Shown here: piece after piece, positions 11,311-21,603 of the stretch | How positions within the stretch are numbered: the stretch's first letter is position 1 | Layout of the letters: the number at the start of each line of letters is the position of its first letter | NCBI RefSeq assembly: GCF_963678635.1 | Contig: NC_087068.1 | Location: forward strand, 26,600,318-26,664,317 | Source: Symsagittifera roscoffensis | Taxonomy: Eukaryota > Xenacoelomorpha > Acoela > Convolutidae | DNA: 64,000 bases | Reading direction: 5' to 3' | Notes under the pieces: model-generated | What the model was told of the DNA's origin: nothing | Database searches by the model: none | The model's input: only the letters and a program-made list of their open reading frames with translations | Program-made: the position numbers and the translations under genes

Positions 11311-12032
11311 CTTCCAAAGAGGCGAACACTCTCAAATTGGTATCCCTTCTCGAGAAGACAGCGGGCATGGAAGATTCTCTAACAAAACCGTCGAGCAATT
11401 TCTTTAACGTTCCAAAATTTTTAAAAATTTTCAGCGGACTGAAAAAGGAAGAACTTGATAGGCGAGCAATCGCATGCAGCCCACTCTAGCACAGCGCGAC
11501 ATAATTTTTTTAGAACTACAGCAACTTGATGCCAGGCTAAAAGCAATAATGCATAAAAAAGTTACATTACGATCAAAGCTACATGCTCAACATGCCTTAA
11601 GAAACAGACGATATATTTTTCTGCTATTTAGCTGCGACATTTTTATTAGCTTAAAATAACGCTCTTAAAAGCTCTTCTAAAATTTGGTTTAAAAAACCGA
11701 TTGGTCAATTGCCCAGCCGGGATTATCAAACAGAACCTTGAAGCTGCAGTTTTTTTAAGTTCGAACTTTTAATTAGAACTTTAGGCGCACTGAATTAATC
11801 AAGAAAAAAGTATAGAAGAGCAAGCGAATGCAAAACACTCTAGTACAAAATGGTCTAATTTCGCTCAGCACTAGTCGTTTGATGCCTCGCTTTTGATGCT
11901 GTGCTTAAAGAAATTAGATTTTTTAAATCACGTTGCTCTTAAAATTATCATTGAAAATTATTTCTGTAGTTGAAAAGACGAAGAAATTGAAAAGACGAAG
12001 AAAAACACTCAATTACGAAAGGAACTGATACT
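11311..12032 (+). other. Two decayed copies of a short coding-like segment, family unknown
   Basis: At 11474-11659 a plus-strand frame contains LELQQLDARLKAIMHKK, which looks like a short amphipathic helix or coiled coil. It is preceded by an acceptor-like AAATTTTCAG at about 11434. A related segment starts near 11820 (GAATGCAAAACACTCTAGTA resembles GCATGCAGCCCACTCTAGCA at 11471) and is broken by stops. No family is recognised. It lies between the GAGCGG cluster and the 3-prime end of the transposase gene. Confidence 0.3.
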
Positions 12033-14480
12033 TCAATCATGCTCAAAGTGTGACATCATTTTAATGAAATAAATCAGATCTTTAAAAACAAAACGAATTA
12101 ACTTGCATTTAATACTGTCCAGTTTCTTTATTTTTCGACGGGAAGTTTTTTCAACTATATAAGCAAGGGGCTCGAGTTTACTGGCCTGTTCTGCATACAC
12201 GGTATTATCTAAATTTAATCTGACAAGATCAACTATTTCGAACACCTCGAACGCAAACTTAACTTCCTCATCGTCAAAAAAGCAATGAACTTGGCCCACT
12301 TTTCCATCTTCTAATTCGACAAAACTATTAGCTTGAGATCTTGAATAGCTCATGCTATCGAGATGTAAATCACCCTGGCTGCGACAGAAGAAACGGGCTG
12401 AAGGAAAACTTTTTTTCAACTCAATAAGAAGCGGAGTTTCTTTCATGGAGTAGGCATCGTTGCCTCGGAATGGTTTGCTCAAAAGCTCGCTGGTGAAACT
12501 CTGCAAGGGATCGCGTTCAATCGGAGTTTGATGCAACAGTTTATTTCTGACATAACGTTGCACTAGAAGTCGACAGGTATTAACAGTTCCTGTTAAAGGT
12601 CGAACCAAATGATGATTGGCGGACTCAAACTGGGTTGCTGAAGTCGTCCAAAGAGGACCAAATGTCTTACATTGCCATGAAAGATGCCTCAGAAGATGGA
12701 AATTGATAGAATCAAATCCCCTCATGGGGTACTTGTTCGAGAGGTTTCGACACGCTGCTTCCAATAAAACACCACAAAGATCAGCATGATGGTCTGATTC
12801 ATAAAGAGACCTGAGTGCATAAACTATGTAACTCAAGTCTCGAAGGTTTCCTTGATGCTCAGTCATGAAAGGCGCGAAAACTATTGGCGAAAAGTAGAGC
12901 AAAAAAGTTTTCAACTCAGAGGCCTTGAAAACAGTAAGTCTATTAAGAGGACGTAGGGCGCGGGTGAATTCAGATGGAAGCGAGACATCTTTAATCCAAG
13001 GGTCTACTTCAGGTACACAGCTTAAAGTTTCACATAAAAATTTCAGCAAATCGCAGGCAACACCTTTCAGTGCTTGGTGCATCGTGTCAATTGGGCTACT
13101 TAGAGGCAAATTTTCGATCATCGCAAACAATGTTGAGGCCCCTCGAATACCACGAGTCTCAAGTTCGGGGTCATTTGGGTTTGATAAGTGGTGTGTATGT
13201 TTGCTGGGATCTCGCATTACAATTTTTTCTTTGTGTGAATAACTGTGAACATATGCTTTGTGGGTTCCCTTCATAACACACAAGCTGCAACCATAGTATC
13301 CATTGAACTGCTTCATTTTCAGCAATTTCGGCTTGCATGTAAGATCAGCTATCAGCATAATTGTTATGAACTTCAGGTCATATTTTCGGTTCTCGTGAAC
13401 TATTTGAGCTGGCTGGCTGATTTCGTTTTTTAAGTAGTTAAATACGAAATCCCAATCACTAAATTCAAACCCATACCATAGGGCACATAAAGTAATATTA
13501 GCGAAAGAAGACCTAAGTTTGGGTGGCAGGTCAGCACACGCTATCCACACAGGGTAGGCAGACTCACGGTGAGAAGCCCTAACTTTGGCCCCATCGATGT
13601 TTAATATGAGACGAATTCTCATTGTTTCTCCTTCCACTATAGGTTCCAGTTTGAGATCAGTGTGTGAATTGTAGCTCGAGTAAGCCATTATAACATTAAC
13701 GTTTTCTTGCACTTGCTGAACGAGACTATTGAAAAATTTCAGAAAAATAATCTCACCATTAGCATATTTCTCTTTTTCGTGAAGGAAGATTTGTTCTTCG
13801 GCGGCTTTACTCACCATTCTTTTGATTCGTTCTGGTGCTGGTGCGTTTTTTTCTCCGTGCATTAATTTCTCGCGCTTGATTAGATCCAGCAGCAACTGAT
13901 CTGACCCACAATGTTTCGCAACAATCGACATGAGCGAAACTGTTGAATTTTGAATAGTTACATCTGATGTCTCGCTTATAGTCCCTGAACTAAACTTGAA
14001 GCCCTTTGATGATGATTGCAAAGCTAAATCCCTATTATTGGTGCCTGAGTTTTCTGACTCAGTTTCGGAAACAGGAAAAATATCAGAGCAGACACTTTCA
14101 GCCTCAAAATTATCTGTTATCTCTTCCGGCTCGAAATTTTGCGCATAAAACGTTCTGTTTCCGAGAGTTTCGACAACGTTGTCTTCTGATGGTGGTATTT
14201 CTTCGCAATTCACAGTTTGCCGATGAAAATGTTGCAAGATTGCAGTTGATTCTATTTTATTTAGCATATGTTTTCGCTTTCGATTTTTTTCAATTTTTTC
14301 AAACGATTGCATTTGTGTGTCACAACATTCAGCTTCGGAAATCTTTTTTGGACCGGCTTCGTTTTGAACAGACTCACTAGCGATTGTATAGGTTGAAGTG
14401 CAGGGCTGAGGAGATTGATGTCCGTGAGTTGAGGGGCTTTCGAATTCCTCAGATCTTTTCTGTTCCGGCTCACTGTTCAA
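12033..14480 (-). CDS. tnp2/CACTA-type transposase
   Basis: An 815-codon uninterrupted frame. Numbering from its first codon, LILNIDGAKVRASHRESAYP (291-310) carries the first acidic residue of the DDE core (D296). GYYGCSLC around C398 and C401 is the C-x2-C finger after NGYYGC, as in the Transposase_21 (tnp2) family of En/Spm (CACTA) elements. SSPIDTMHQALKGV (461-474) carries the D465-x2-H motif. FESANHHL gives a candidate catalytic Glu, E619. The N-terminal 200 residues are acidic and serine-rich and probably disordered. The frame's first codon is TTG; the first in-frame ATG is codon 57. An acceptor-like TTTGAACAG ends at 14473, three bases past the SET gene's stop, so an upstream exon may be spliced on. 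The long intact frame suggests recent activity. The family call is by motif order; length fits. Confidence 0.78.
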   Translation of the reverse strand: MNSEPEQKRSEEFESPSTHGHQSPQPCTSTYTIASESVQNEAGPKKISEAECCDTQMQSFEKIEKNRKRKHMLNKIESTAILQHFHRQTVNCEEIPPSEDNVVETLGNRTFYAQNFEPEEITDNFEAESVCSDIFPVSETESENSGTNNRDLALQSSSKGFKFSSGTISETSDVTIQNSTVSLMSIVAKHCGSDQLLLDLIKREKLMHGEKNAPAPERIKRMVSKAAEEQIFLHEKEKYANGEIIFLKFFNSLVQQVQENVNVIMAYSSYNSHTDLKLEPIVEGETMRIRLILNIDGAKVRASHRESAYPVWIACADLPPKLRSSFANITLCALWYGFEFSDWDFVFNYLKNEISQPAQIVHENRKYDLKFITIMLIADLTCKPKLLKMKQFNGYYGCSLCVMKGTHKAYVHSYSHKEKIVMRDPSKHTHHLSNPNDPELETRGIRGASTLFAMIENLPLSSPIDTMHQALKGVACDLLKFLCETLSCVPEVDPWIKDVSLPSEFTRALRPLNRLTVFKASELKTFLLYFSPIVFAPFMTEHQGNLRDLSYIVYALRSLYESDHHADLCGVLLEAACRNLSNKYPMRGFDSINFHLLRHLSWQCKTFGPLWTTSATQFESANHHLVRPLTGTVNTCRLLVQRYVRNKLLHQTPIERDPLQSFTSELLSKPFRGNDAYSMKETPLLIELKKSFPSARFFCRSQGDLHLDSMSYSRSQANSFVELEDGKVGQVHCFFDDEEVKFAFEVFEIVDLVRLNLDNTVYAEQASKLEPLAYIVEKTSRRKIKKLDSIKCKLIRFVFKDLIYFIKMMSHFEHD

Positions 14481-15076
14481 AGATTTTCATGATTAGGGCA
14501 TTTGCATTGATCATTGTTTCCGAAGAAATCATCGCCGTATTTCACTGTAATTTCTTCGTTGACTTCTATGTTTCTGATTACCTTTAAGCAAACTGTTCTA
14601 TATTTCAGCCCACAGCTGTAACCCATGAAATATTCGCAGTTCGGCTGGCAACTATGATTCACAAAGCGAATTGGTCCCAGCAAAAAAGCATCTTTTGAAC
14701 TCAACTGACCCCTCATTATGGACAACTCTCGATATTCATTCTCCAATTCCAAAGGTATATCTACAAGAAATCCCATTGGAGACGACAGTGGTTCAGAGCG
14801 GGGCTTCAATTCCTTCCCTTTTGTGTTAAATAAACCGAAACCTCCGTAGTTATCCCGTAGGAATGACAGTTTTTCCTGTATTGTGTCGTCGTACAACTTC
14901 AAAATTTTTTCGTGAATTTTCAATAAGGTTTTTGAAGACTTCAAGCGACCTTCGAGATCTAACCAACGAGAGTCAAACAAAATTTGAACTGGTTTTCGGC
15001 TAACATCACTCCGATCATTTATCAAATTGTTTGCGATGAGACCATCTAATGCAACAATATCACGGACGCTTGCCAT
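14477..15076 (-). CDS. SUV4-20-like SET-domain protein, probably transposon cargo
   Basis: A 199-residue protein with ATG at 15076 in a good context (AACATGG). The order of motifs is NYGGFGLFN (S-adenosylmethionine-binding G-x-G type), LLGPIRFVNHSCQPNCEY (the N-H-x-C-x-P-N core), VIRNIEVNEEITVKYG (the E-x-x-x-x-Y core) and FFGNNDQCKCPNHE (post-SET cysteines). The combination LGP-x-x-F-[IV]-N-H and YG-x-x-FFG-x-N is typical of SUV4-20/KMT5B-C enzymes, which methylate histone H4 lysine 20. At 199 residues it is much shorter than cellular SUV4-20. The catalytic motifs are intact. Its stop abuts the transposase frame, which is on the same strand. A tandem duplication copies only its first 70 or so codons (18038-18253). 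Whether it methylates H4 is inference. Confidence 0.8.
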   Translation of the reverse strand: MASVRDIVALDGLIANNLINDRSDVSRKPVQILFDSRWLDLEGRLKSSKTLLKIHEKILKLYDDTIQEKLSFLRDNYGGFGLFNTKGKELKPRSEPLSSPMGFLVDIPLELENEYRELSIMRGQLSSKDAFLLGPIRFVNHSCQPNCEYFMGYSCGLKYRTVCLKVIRNIEVNEEITVKYGDDFFGNNDQCKCPNHENL

Positions 15077-15829
15077 GTTTGTCTGAAAAGAGCGGAAAAA
15101 ATTGATTTTAGTTGTTTCGGATTCAAAAAAGACAAGCTCACTGGTGGTCTCAAATGCGGAACAACTGACTGCTCAAAAAAATGCTCAGAAACTCAATTAA
15201 GAACAAGAAATCAAAAAAGTGCTTTGAGACTCAACTATAACAAAAATCAATAACTGTTCTAAATTATAACGCAGCTCTTTTATAAACTATTCTAAGTGAA
15301 TTTCAACGAAAACATTTGATAGCAGAAGATAGCACAATTTTAGAAAGCACAACTTTTGAAGCATTTAAATAATCTAAAAGACAAGCTTTTCATCAACAAT
15401 TGACATTTAAAGTTTAATCACAATCAACATAAGCCAGGACATCCTGGCTAAACCATCGCATTCGACAGAACTAAAGAATGGTCCACTGATGCATCAAATT
15501 TCCTCAGGGCCGGTTTCCAGGGCCGGGGTTACAGATGCACTTTGACGGGCCAAGCGGTTCAAATCACGTCCTTTCTGGTTAACTATTTTCCTGCATGTCT
15601 TGTAAGCAAGAAGGGGCGTAAGGGGGTACTTTTGTTGTACAACGCCTAAATACAACAACAATAATTAGTGTTATCAAAAAATATTGTCAACCAAGACACG
15701 GTTCTTATGTCTAAGAGAGCAAACCTTCCTGGGTGAAAATGTTCTTTTGATTTTTATCTTTGCAAAAACTAAGGTTAGAGCTATTGTATCTCATAACAGC
15801 TGTTAATTTGGAGTTAAATAAATAGAAGA
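15077..15829. other. Intergenic region between the BEN-like and SET genes
   Basis: No open frame with coding character. It holds a GC-richer stretch at about 15500-15620 with GGGCCGGTTTCCAGGGCCGG and AAGGGGCGTAAGGGGG, unlike its AT-rich surroundings. This is repeated at 18680-18800 in the second unit, where GTTTGCAAGGGCCGG replaces the first word. It could hold the promoter of the SET gene. A TATA box cannot be assigned with confidence. Confidence 0.4.
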
Positions 15830-17382
15830 CTAACTTTTAAATTTAGCACTTATTTCTTCAGAGACGGGATTCCTTGAAGTTTGCGATACCTTCACCGGAG
15901 ACAGCATGGTATCCGTTAATTCATCTCCCATCAATTTTTTCGCCAGCTGGAGTGCAAAACTGCTCGGCTGCTTTCCCGCCGAAATCTCCATCAGGTCTTC
16001 CCCGTTGTGCCAGACTGGAGTTACTGATAAATTCCATTTTGGGTTGTCGTCTACACTTTGAAAACCTTCGCGCTCAAAGTTGAGCAACTCCTTTACTTCC
16101 TCTCTCTAAAGCACAGCTCAAACTTCTGAGAAGCATGAAAATTTTGTTTGACTTAACTATCACAAAATCAAGGTAGGCTCTTTGTTTACCATGTCTTCAA
16201 AAAATTCCATTACATAGCTGAAATCAAAATTTTTGAACAAGTTATAGATTCTCATGATTACTACCTTTAAATTGCAAAAAATTATTTAATACCTTGGTTG
16301 AAGAACAACTGGTAAATTCATCCTAAAGTGTAACGCTGATTTTTTTGGTTTGCAAGCAATTGCTTATCATTACCTGTATTTTCAGCTGACTTCGCTGACT
16401 GAGTCTTTTTTTCCTGGCTTTCTCGCGGGCTATTTCCATGGCACTTCTCATTTCAGCCATCCTTATGTTGTGTCCTTTCAGGAACACAGACCACTTTGCT
16501 CCTTTATCTGGGCACGCTTGGTTAGCAACGGGAGGGAAATGAGAATTGGCTGGTGTCAAATCCGGCATCGGCGGCAACTGCGACTCCTTTCGAAAAAAAT
16601 TCAAACATAAAAAAAACATAACTTTTAACTTCCAAAACTTGATACTAAAAAACATTATTTCAATCTTTGACTTGGGAACTTACAACTCTTTTTACTACAA
16701 AAAATCCATATTCAGACAACCCCCATTCAAAAATTCACTAAATGAAAAACTTTACCTAAATTATGGTTACCTGTTGATAATCACTGGTATTTGGCGACTC
16801 TACTGCGTAATCCGACAGTGTAGGGCTCAGATCCCCGCGAACTGTTGCGTCCGGCAGTGATAGATGAGCGGTCGAAGACGTGGATTGTAAGTTCCGTTGA
16901 GTGGAGCTAGAGCCTTCTCCTCCAAGTTTGATTGCCGCGTGTTCCTCTGTAACGGCATCCTGTGATTTGCTCAGGAAATTAATATCGTCTATGACCAAAC
17001 GCTGCTTTTCTGATTTGAAATGCTTCGGACGGAGTTGACTAGCTTTTCTTCCTCTTTGTAACTCTGTCAAATAGCCAGCTTCGGCCCTGTCTATTTCTTT
17101 TTTTTGCCCTCTGCATAGCAATCGAACACTCAATAACTCTCCTCCAATGTTTAAATTAGTATTTTCCCCAGGAATCAAATTATTCCGGGCATCAAAACTT
17201 GTCCCACCCCACGCTTCGCCAGTAGCACTCAATTTATACAACCCTTTATTCTCGAACAACCAAAACACGTTTCCTTTTATTAACGACTGTTTCACAATGA
17301 TTTCGTTTTCGAAATCCGTGTCAGATTCGTTAACTCTTTTTTTCGAAATTCTTCGCGTTCTAGAACTTTGCGACGTATTCAT
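15830..17382 (-). CDS. Three-exon protein with possible C-terminal BEN domain
   Basis: Exon 1 (17382-16771, ATG, 204 codons) ends CAACAG|GTAACC. Exon 2 (16586-16374, 71 codons) ends ATACAG|GTAATG. Exon 3 (16105-15830) follows GTGCTTTAG and ends in TAG. All junctions are phase 0, giving about 366 residues. The N-terminus is basic (RTRRISKKR). The middle is Ser/Thr-rich and probably disordered. Exon 2 has a charged helix, MRSAMEIAREKARKKRLSQR. The last 60 residues (SSFALQLAKKLMGDELTDTM, then the C-terminal ISAKF) resemble a BEN domain, a DNA- or protein-binding fold found in chromatin factors and some mobile elements. That call is tentative. It sits upstream of the SET and transposase genes on the same strand. 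The second duplication unit carries a frameshifted copy. Confidence 0.6.
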
Positions 17383-17655
17383 TATAAATAATCTGGAAAA
17401 AACACTGGGAAGTTACTAGCTTTCCGACATTCAGCTTTTGAAAAACCAAACAGTTGTATGAAACTAAAAAAAAAACCTTGAGAATCAAACTACACAGGAA
17501 CAAGTATTTACTCGCAAACATTTTTTAAAACTGCTACAACAAACATCCTAAGCGAACTCAATTCAACCAGAACCGATAAAATGAGTCAACAAAAAGACAC
17601 TCAACTATTCAACTTAAAAAAACAGACGGTTCAAAAGTAAACATTTGCTTATGCT

Positions 17656-17843
17656 CTAATCAAAGTTTTCAGAGATCGAAGCGGCACTCAATTTTACTCT
17701 TCCTTTGTTCCGTGTCTCTGCAGACTGCGCTTTCTGTTTTTTTATCGTACGAAATCTATCCATGCCGGCTTTGTTAGCTGCTTTTCTTGCCCTCTCATAC
17801 GCATTGGGAAACGAACTGCTCTTGAACAGACGTCGGATACTGG
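17656..17843 (-). pseudogene. Orphan last exon of gene X (basic protein), duplication unit 1
   Basis: After the acceptor TTATTGTTTCAG the frame reads SIRRLFKSSSFPNAYERARK and KAGMDRFRTIKKQKAQSAE, and ends ASISENFD-stop at 17656. It is rich in Lys and Arg. The matching exon in unit 2 (21014-20827) differs at about ten codons but keeps the frame open, so it was a real coding exon. Here its upstream exon was replaced by SET sequence at the duplication junction (18044). The splice donor near 18024 (TTCAAAG|GTAGTA) survives, but the reading frame upstream of it is wrong. Confidence 0.6.
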
Positions 17844-18037
17844 CTGAAACAATAAATGCACTTATACAGTTACTTTTGAAAGCCGTTTGCTGAGCTTATT
17901 TCAAAGAGTTATTTCTTGAATCACGGAAGCCCGGCAGTTTAAAAAACGTTTCACTTTATTTTGCTACTTTCAAGCTGTTTTTAAATAATCATGCCATAAG
18001 CGCTGTGTTCAAGGCTAACATACTACCTTTGAAGGCT

Positions 18038-18253
18038 TTAGTGCAGTTTTTCCTGTATTGTGTCGTCGTACAACTTCAAAATTTTTTCGTGAATTTTCAA
18101 TAAGGTTTTTGAAGACTTCAAGCGACCTTCGAGATCTAACCAACGAGAGTCAAACAAAATTTGAACTGGTTTTCGGCTAACATCACTCCGATCATTTATC
18201 AAATTGTTTGCGATGAGACCATCTAATGCAACAATATCACGGACGCTTGCCAT
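18038..18253 (-). pseudogene. Truncated SET gene start, duplication unit 2
   Basis: It repeats the first 70 codons of the SET gene (from MASVRDIVALDGL), then leaves SET sequence at the duplication junction and stops at once. The whole SET core is missing, so it cannot be a methyltransferase. The region upstream, including any promoter, is copied intact. Confidence 0.9.
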
Positions 18254-19007
18254 GTTTGTCTGAAAAGAGCGGAAAAAATTGATTTTAGTTGTTTCGGATT
18301 CAAAAAAGACAAGCTCACTGGTGGTCTCAAATGCGGAACAACTGACTGCTCAAAAAAATGCTCAGAAACTCAATTAAGAACAAGAAATCAAAAAAGTGCT
18401 TTGAGACTCAACTATAACAAAAATCAATAACTGTTCTAAATTATAACGCAGCTCTTTTATAAACTATTCTAAGTGAATTTCAACGAAAACATTTGATAGC
18501 AGAAGATAGCACAATTTTAGAAAGCACAACTTTTGAAGCATTTAAATAACCTAAAAGACAAGCTTTTCATCAACAATTGACATTTAAAGTTTAATCACAA
18601 TCAACATAAGCCAGGACATCCTGGCTAAACCATCGCATTCGACAGAACTAAAGAATGGTCCACTGATGCATCAAATTTCCTCAGGGCCGGTTTGCAAGGG
18701 CCGGGGTTACAGATGCACTTTGACGGGCCAAGCGGTTCAAATCACGTCCTTTCTGGTTAACTATTTTCCTGCATGTCTTGTAAGCAAGAAGGGGCGTAAG
18801 GGGGTACTTTTGTTGTACAACGCCTAAATACAACAACAATAATTAGTGTTATCAAAAAATATTGTCAACCAAGACACGGTTCTTATGTCTAAGAGAGCAA
18901 ACCTTCCTGGGTGAAAATGTTCTTTTGATTTTTATCTTTGCAAAAACTAAGGTTAGAGTGATTGTATCTCATAACAGCTGTTAATTTGGAGTTAAATAAA
19001 TAGAAGA

Positions 19008-20560
19008 CTAACTTTTAAATTTAGCACTTATTTCTTCAGAGACGGGATTCCTTGAAGTTTGCGATACCTTCACCGGAGACAGCATGGTATCCGTTAATTC
19101 ATCTCCCATCAATTTTTTCGCCAGCTGGAGTGCAAAACTGCTCGGCTGCTTTCCCGCCGAAATCTCCATCAGGTCTTCCCCGTTGTGCCAGACTGGAGTT
19201 ACTGATAAATTCCATTTTGGGTTGTCGTCTACACTTTGAAAACCTTCGCGCTCAAAGTTGAGCAACTCCTTTACTTCCTCTCTCTAAAGCACAGCTCAAA
19301 CTTCTGAGAAGCATGAAAATTTTGTTTGACTTAACTATCACAAAATCAAGGTAGGCTCTTTGTTTACCATGTCTTCAAAAAATTCCATTACATAGCTGAA
19401 ATCAAAATTTTTGAACAAGTTATAGATTCTCATGATTACTACCTTTAAATTGCAAAAAATTATTTAATACCTTGGTTGAAGAACAACTGGTAAATTCATC
19501 CTAAAGTGTAACGCTGATTTTTTTGGTTTGCAAGCAATTGCTTATCATTACCTGTATTTTCAGCTGACTTCGCTGACTGAGTCTTTTTTTCCTGGCTTTC
19601 TCGCGGGCTATTTCCATGGCACTTCTCATTTCAGCCATCCTTATGTTGTGTCCTTTCAGGAACACAGACCACTTTGCTCCTTTATCTGGGCACGCTTGGT
19701 TAGCAACGGGAGGGAAATGAGAATTGGCTGGTGTCAAATCCGGCATCGGCGGCAACTGCGACTCCTTTCGAAAAAAATTCAAACATAAAAAAACATAACT
19801 TTTAACTTCCAAAACTTGATACTAAAAAACATTATTTCAATCTTTGACTTGGGAACTTACAACTCTTTTTACTACAAAAAATCCATATTCAGACAACCCC
19901 CATTCAAAAATTCACTAAATAAAAAACTTAACCTAAATTATGGTTACCTGTTGATAATCACTGGTATTTGGCGACTCTACTGCGTAATCCGACAGTGTAG
20001 GGCTCAGATCCCCGCGAACTGTTGCGTCCGGCAGTGATAGATGAGCGGTCGAAGACGTGGATTGTAAGTTCCGTTGAGTGGAGCTAGAGCCTTCTCCTCC
20101 AAGTTTGATTGCCGCGTGTTCCTCTGTAACGGCATCCTGTGATTTGCTCAGGAAATTAATATCGTCTATGACCAAACGCTTCTTTTCTGATTTGAAATGC
20201 TTCGGACGGAGTTGACTAGCTTTTCTTCCTCTTTGTAACTCTGTCAAATAGCCAGCTTCGGCCCTGTCTATTTCTTTTTTTTGCCCTCTGCATAGCAATC
20301 GAACACTCAATAACTCTCCTCCAATGTTTAAATTAGTATTTTCCCCAGGAATCAAATTATTCCGGGCATCAAAACTTGTCCCACCCACGCTTCGCCAGTA
20401 GCACGCAATTTATACAACCCTTTATTCTCGAAGAACCAAACACGTTTCCTTTTATTAACGACTGTTTCACAATGATTTCGTTTTCGAAATCCGTGTCAGA
20501 TTCGTTAATTTTTTTCCGGGTTTCTTCGCGTTCTAGAACTTTGCGACGTATTCATTATAA
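19008..20560 (-). pseudogene. Frameshifted copy of the BEN-like gene, duplication unit 2
   Basis: Exons 2 and 3 are almost identical to those at 16586-15830. Exon 1 has lost one C in the CCCACCCC run (at about 20389), which shifts the frame, and the first 30 or so codons differ by more changes. The longest frame left starts at 20388 (GGTSFDARNNL). It could make a shortened protein from an internal start, but I read it as a pseudogene. Confidence 0.75.
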
Positions 20561-20826
20561 ATTATCTTGAAAAACACTGGGCAGTTACTAGCTTTCCACG
20601 ACATTCAGCTTTTGAAAAACCAAACAGTTGTATGAAACTTAAAAAAATCTTGAGAATCAAACTACACAGGAACAAGTTTTTACTCGCAAAAATTTTTTGA
20701 AACTGCTACAACAAACATCCTAAAAGAACTCAATTCAACCAGAACCGATAAAATCAGTCAACAAAAAGACACTCAACTTTTCAAATTAAAAAACAGACGG
20801 TTCAAAAGTAAACTTTTGCTTATGCT

Positions 20827-21403
20827 CTAATCAAAGTTTTCAGAGATCGAAGCAGTACTCAATTTTACCCTTCGTTTGTTCCGTTTCTCTGCAGACTGCG
20901 CTTTCTGTTTTTTTATCCTACGAAATCTATCCATGCCGGCTTTGTTAGCTGATTTTCTTGCCCTCTCATACGCATTGGGAAACGAACGGCTTTTGAAAAG
21001 GCGTCGGATACTGGCTGAAACAAAAAAAGCACTTATACAGTTACTTTTTGAAGCCGTTTGCTGAGCTTATTTCAAGGAGTTATTTCTTGAATCACGGAAG
21101 CCTGACAGTTTAAAAAACGTTTCTTTTTATTTTGCGACTTTCAAAATGTTTTTAAATAATCATGCCATAAGCGCTGTGTTCAAGAATAACAAATTACATT
21201 TGAAGGCTTTGGTGCTGTTCGGGGAAGCAGCCTTTCTTTTTTCACATTCACTATCTTTGTGAGGGGAAATCAATTCTGCTGTCAAACCATCCCTTCCCCA
21301 TTTGAGAGTTCGAAGTTTCTTGCCACCTGCCTCAGGGTTGGCGACATAGCCCAGATGGTGAAGATCAACCTTGAATGATCCCTCTCCGAAAAACCTTGGG
21401 CAA
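20827..21403 (-). CDS. Gene X: partial basic protein of unknown family (5-prime end in gap)
   Basis: Exon 1 is open from the N gap at 21403 down to 21198. It contains FKVDLHHLGYVANPEAGGKK and KWGRDGLTAELISPHKDSEC, and ends TTCAAAT|GTAATT. Exon 2 (21014-20827) follows TTTTTTGTTTCAG and starts in matching phase (SSIRRLFKS). It reads RARKSANKAGMDRFRRIKKQ and stops at 20827. The intron is 183 bp. The protein is strongly basic at its C-terminus, fitting a nucleic-acid-binding role, but no family is recognised. It is the most upstream gene visible on the minus strand of the transposon-like cluster. Unit 1 keeps only exon 2. Confidence 0.55.
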
Positions 21404-21603
21404 NNNNNNNNNNNNNNNNNNNNNNNNNNNNNNNNNNNNNNNNNNNNNNNNNNNNNNNNNNNNNNNNNNNNNNNNNNNNNNNNNNNNNNNNNNNNNNNNN
21501 NNNNNNNNNNNNNNNNNNNNNNNNNNNNNNNNNNNNNNNNNNNNNNNNNNNNNNNNNNNNNNNNNNNNNNNNNNNNNNNNNNNNNNNNNNNNNNNNNNNN
21601 NNN
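21404..21603. other. Assembly gap of 200 N
   Basis: Exactly 200 N, so probably a placeholder of unknown true size. It cuts the 5-prime part of gene X and may hide the right end of the transposon-like element. Confidence 0.98.

Larger units (their letters stand above)
14867..21216. repeat. 3.18-kb tandem duplication inside the transposon-like gene cluster
   Basis: Unit 1 is 14867-18043 and unit 2 is 18044-about 21216, with an offset of 3177-3178 bp. The junction at 18044 joins the gene-X exon end to the middle of the SET gene (shared word CAGTTTTTCCTGTA). From the junction to about 17200 the units differ at only a few bases. Over 17300-18040 against 20480-21216 they differ often, including small indels. 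So identity is uneven along the unit. Confidence 0.93.

Noticed and set aside
12925-14587. Plus-strand frames of 60-125 codons
   Set aside because: They are shadows of the 815-codon transposase frame and the SET gene on the minus strand, with no independent motifs.
17705-17893. Plus-strand frame with MPALLAAFLALSYALG, resembling a membrane segment (also at 20876-21064)
   Set aside because: It is antisense to exon 2 of gene X, which has a splice acceptor, matching phase and a basic composition. The plus frame has no such support.
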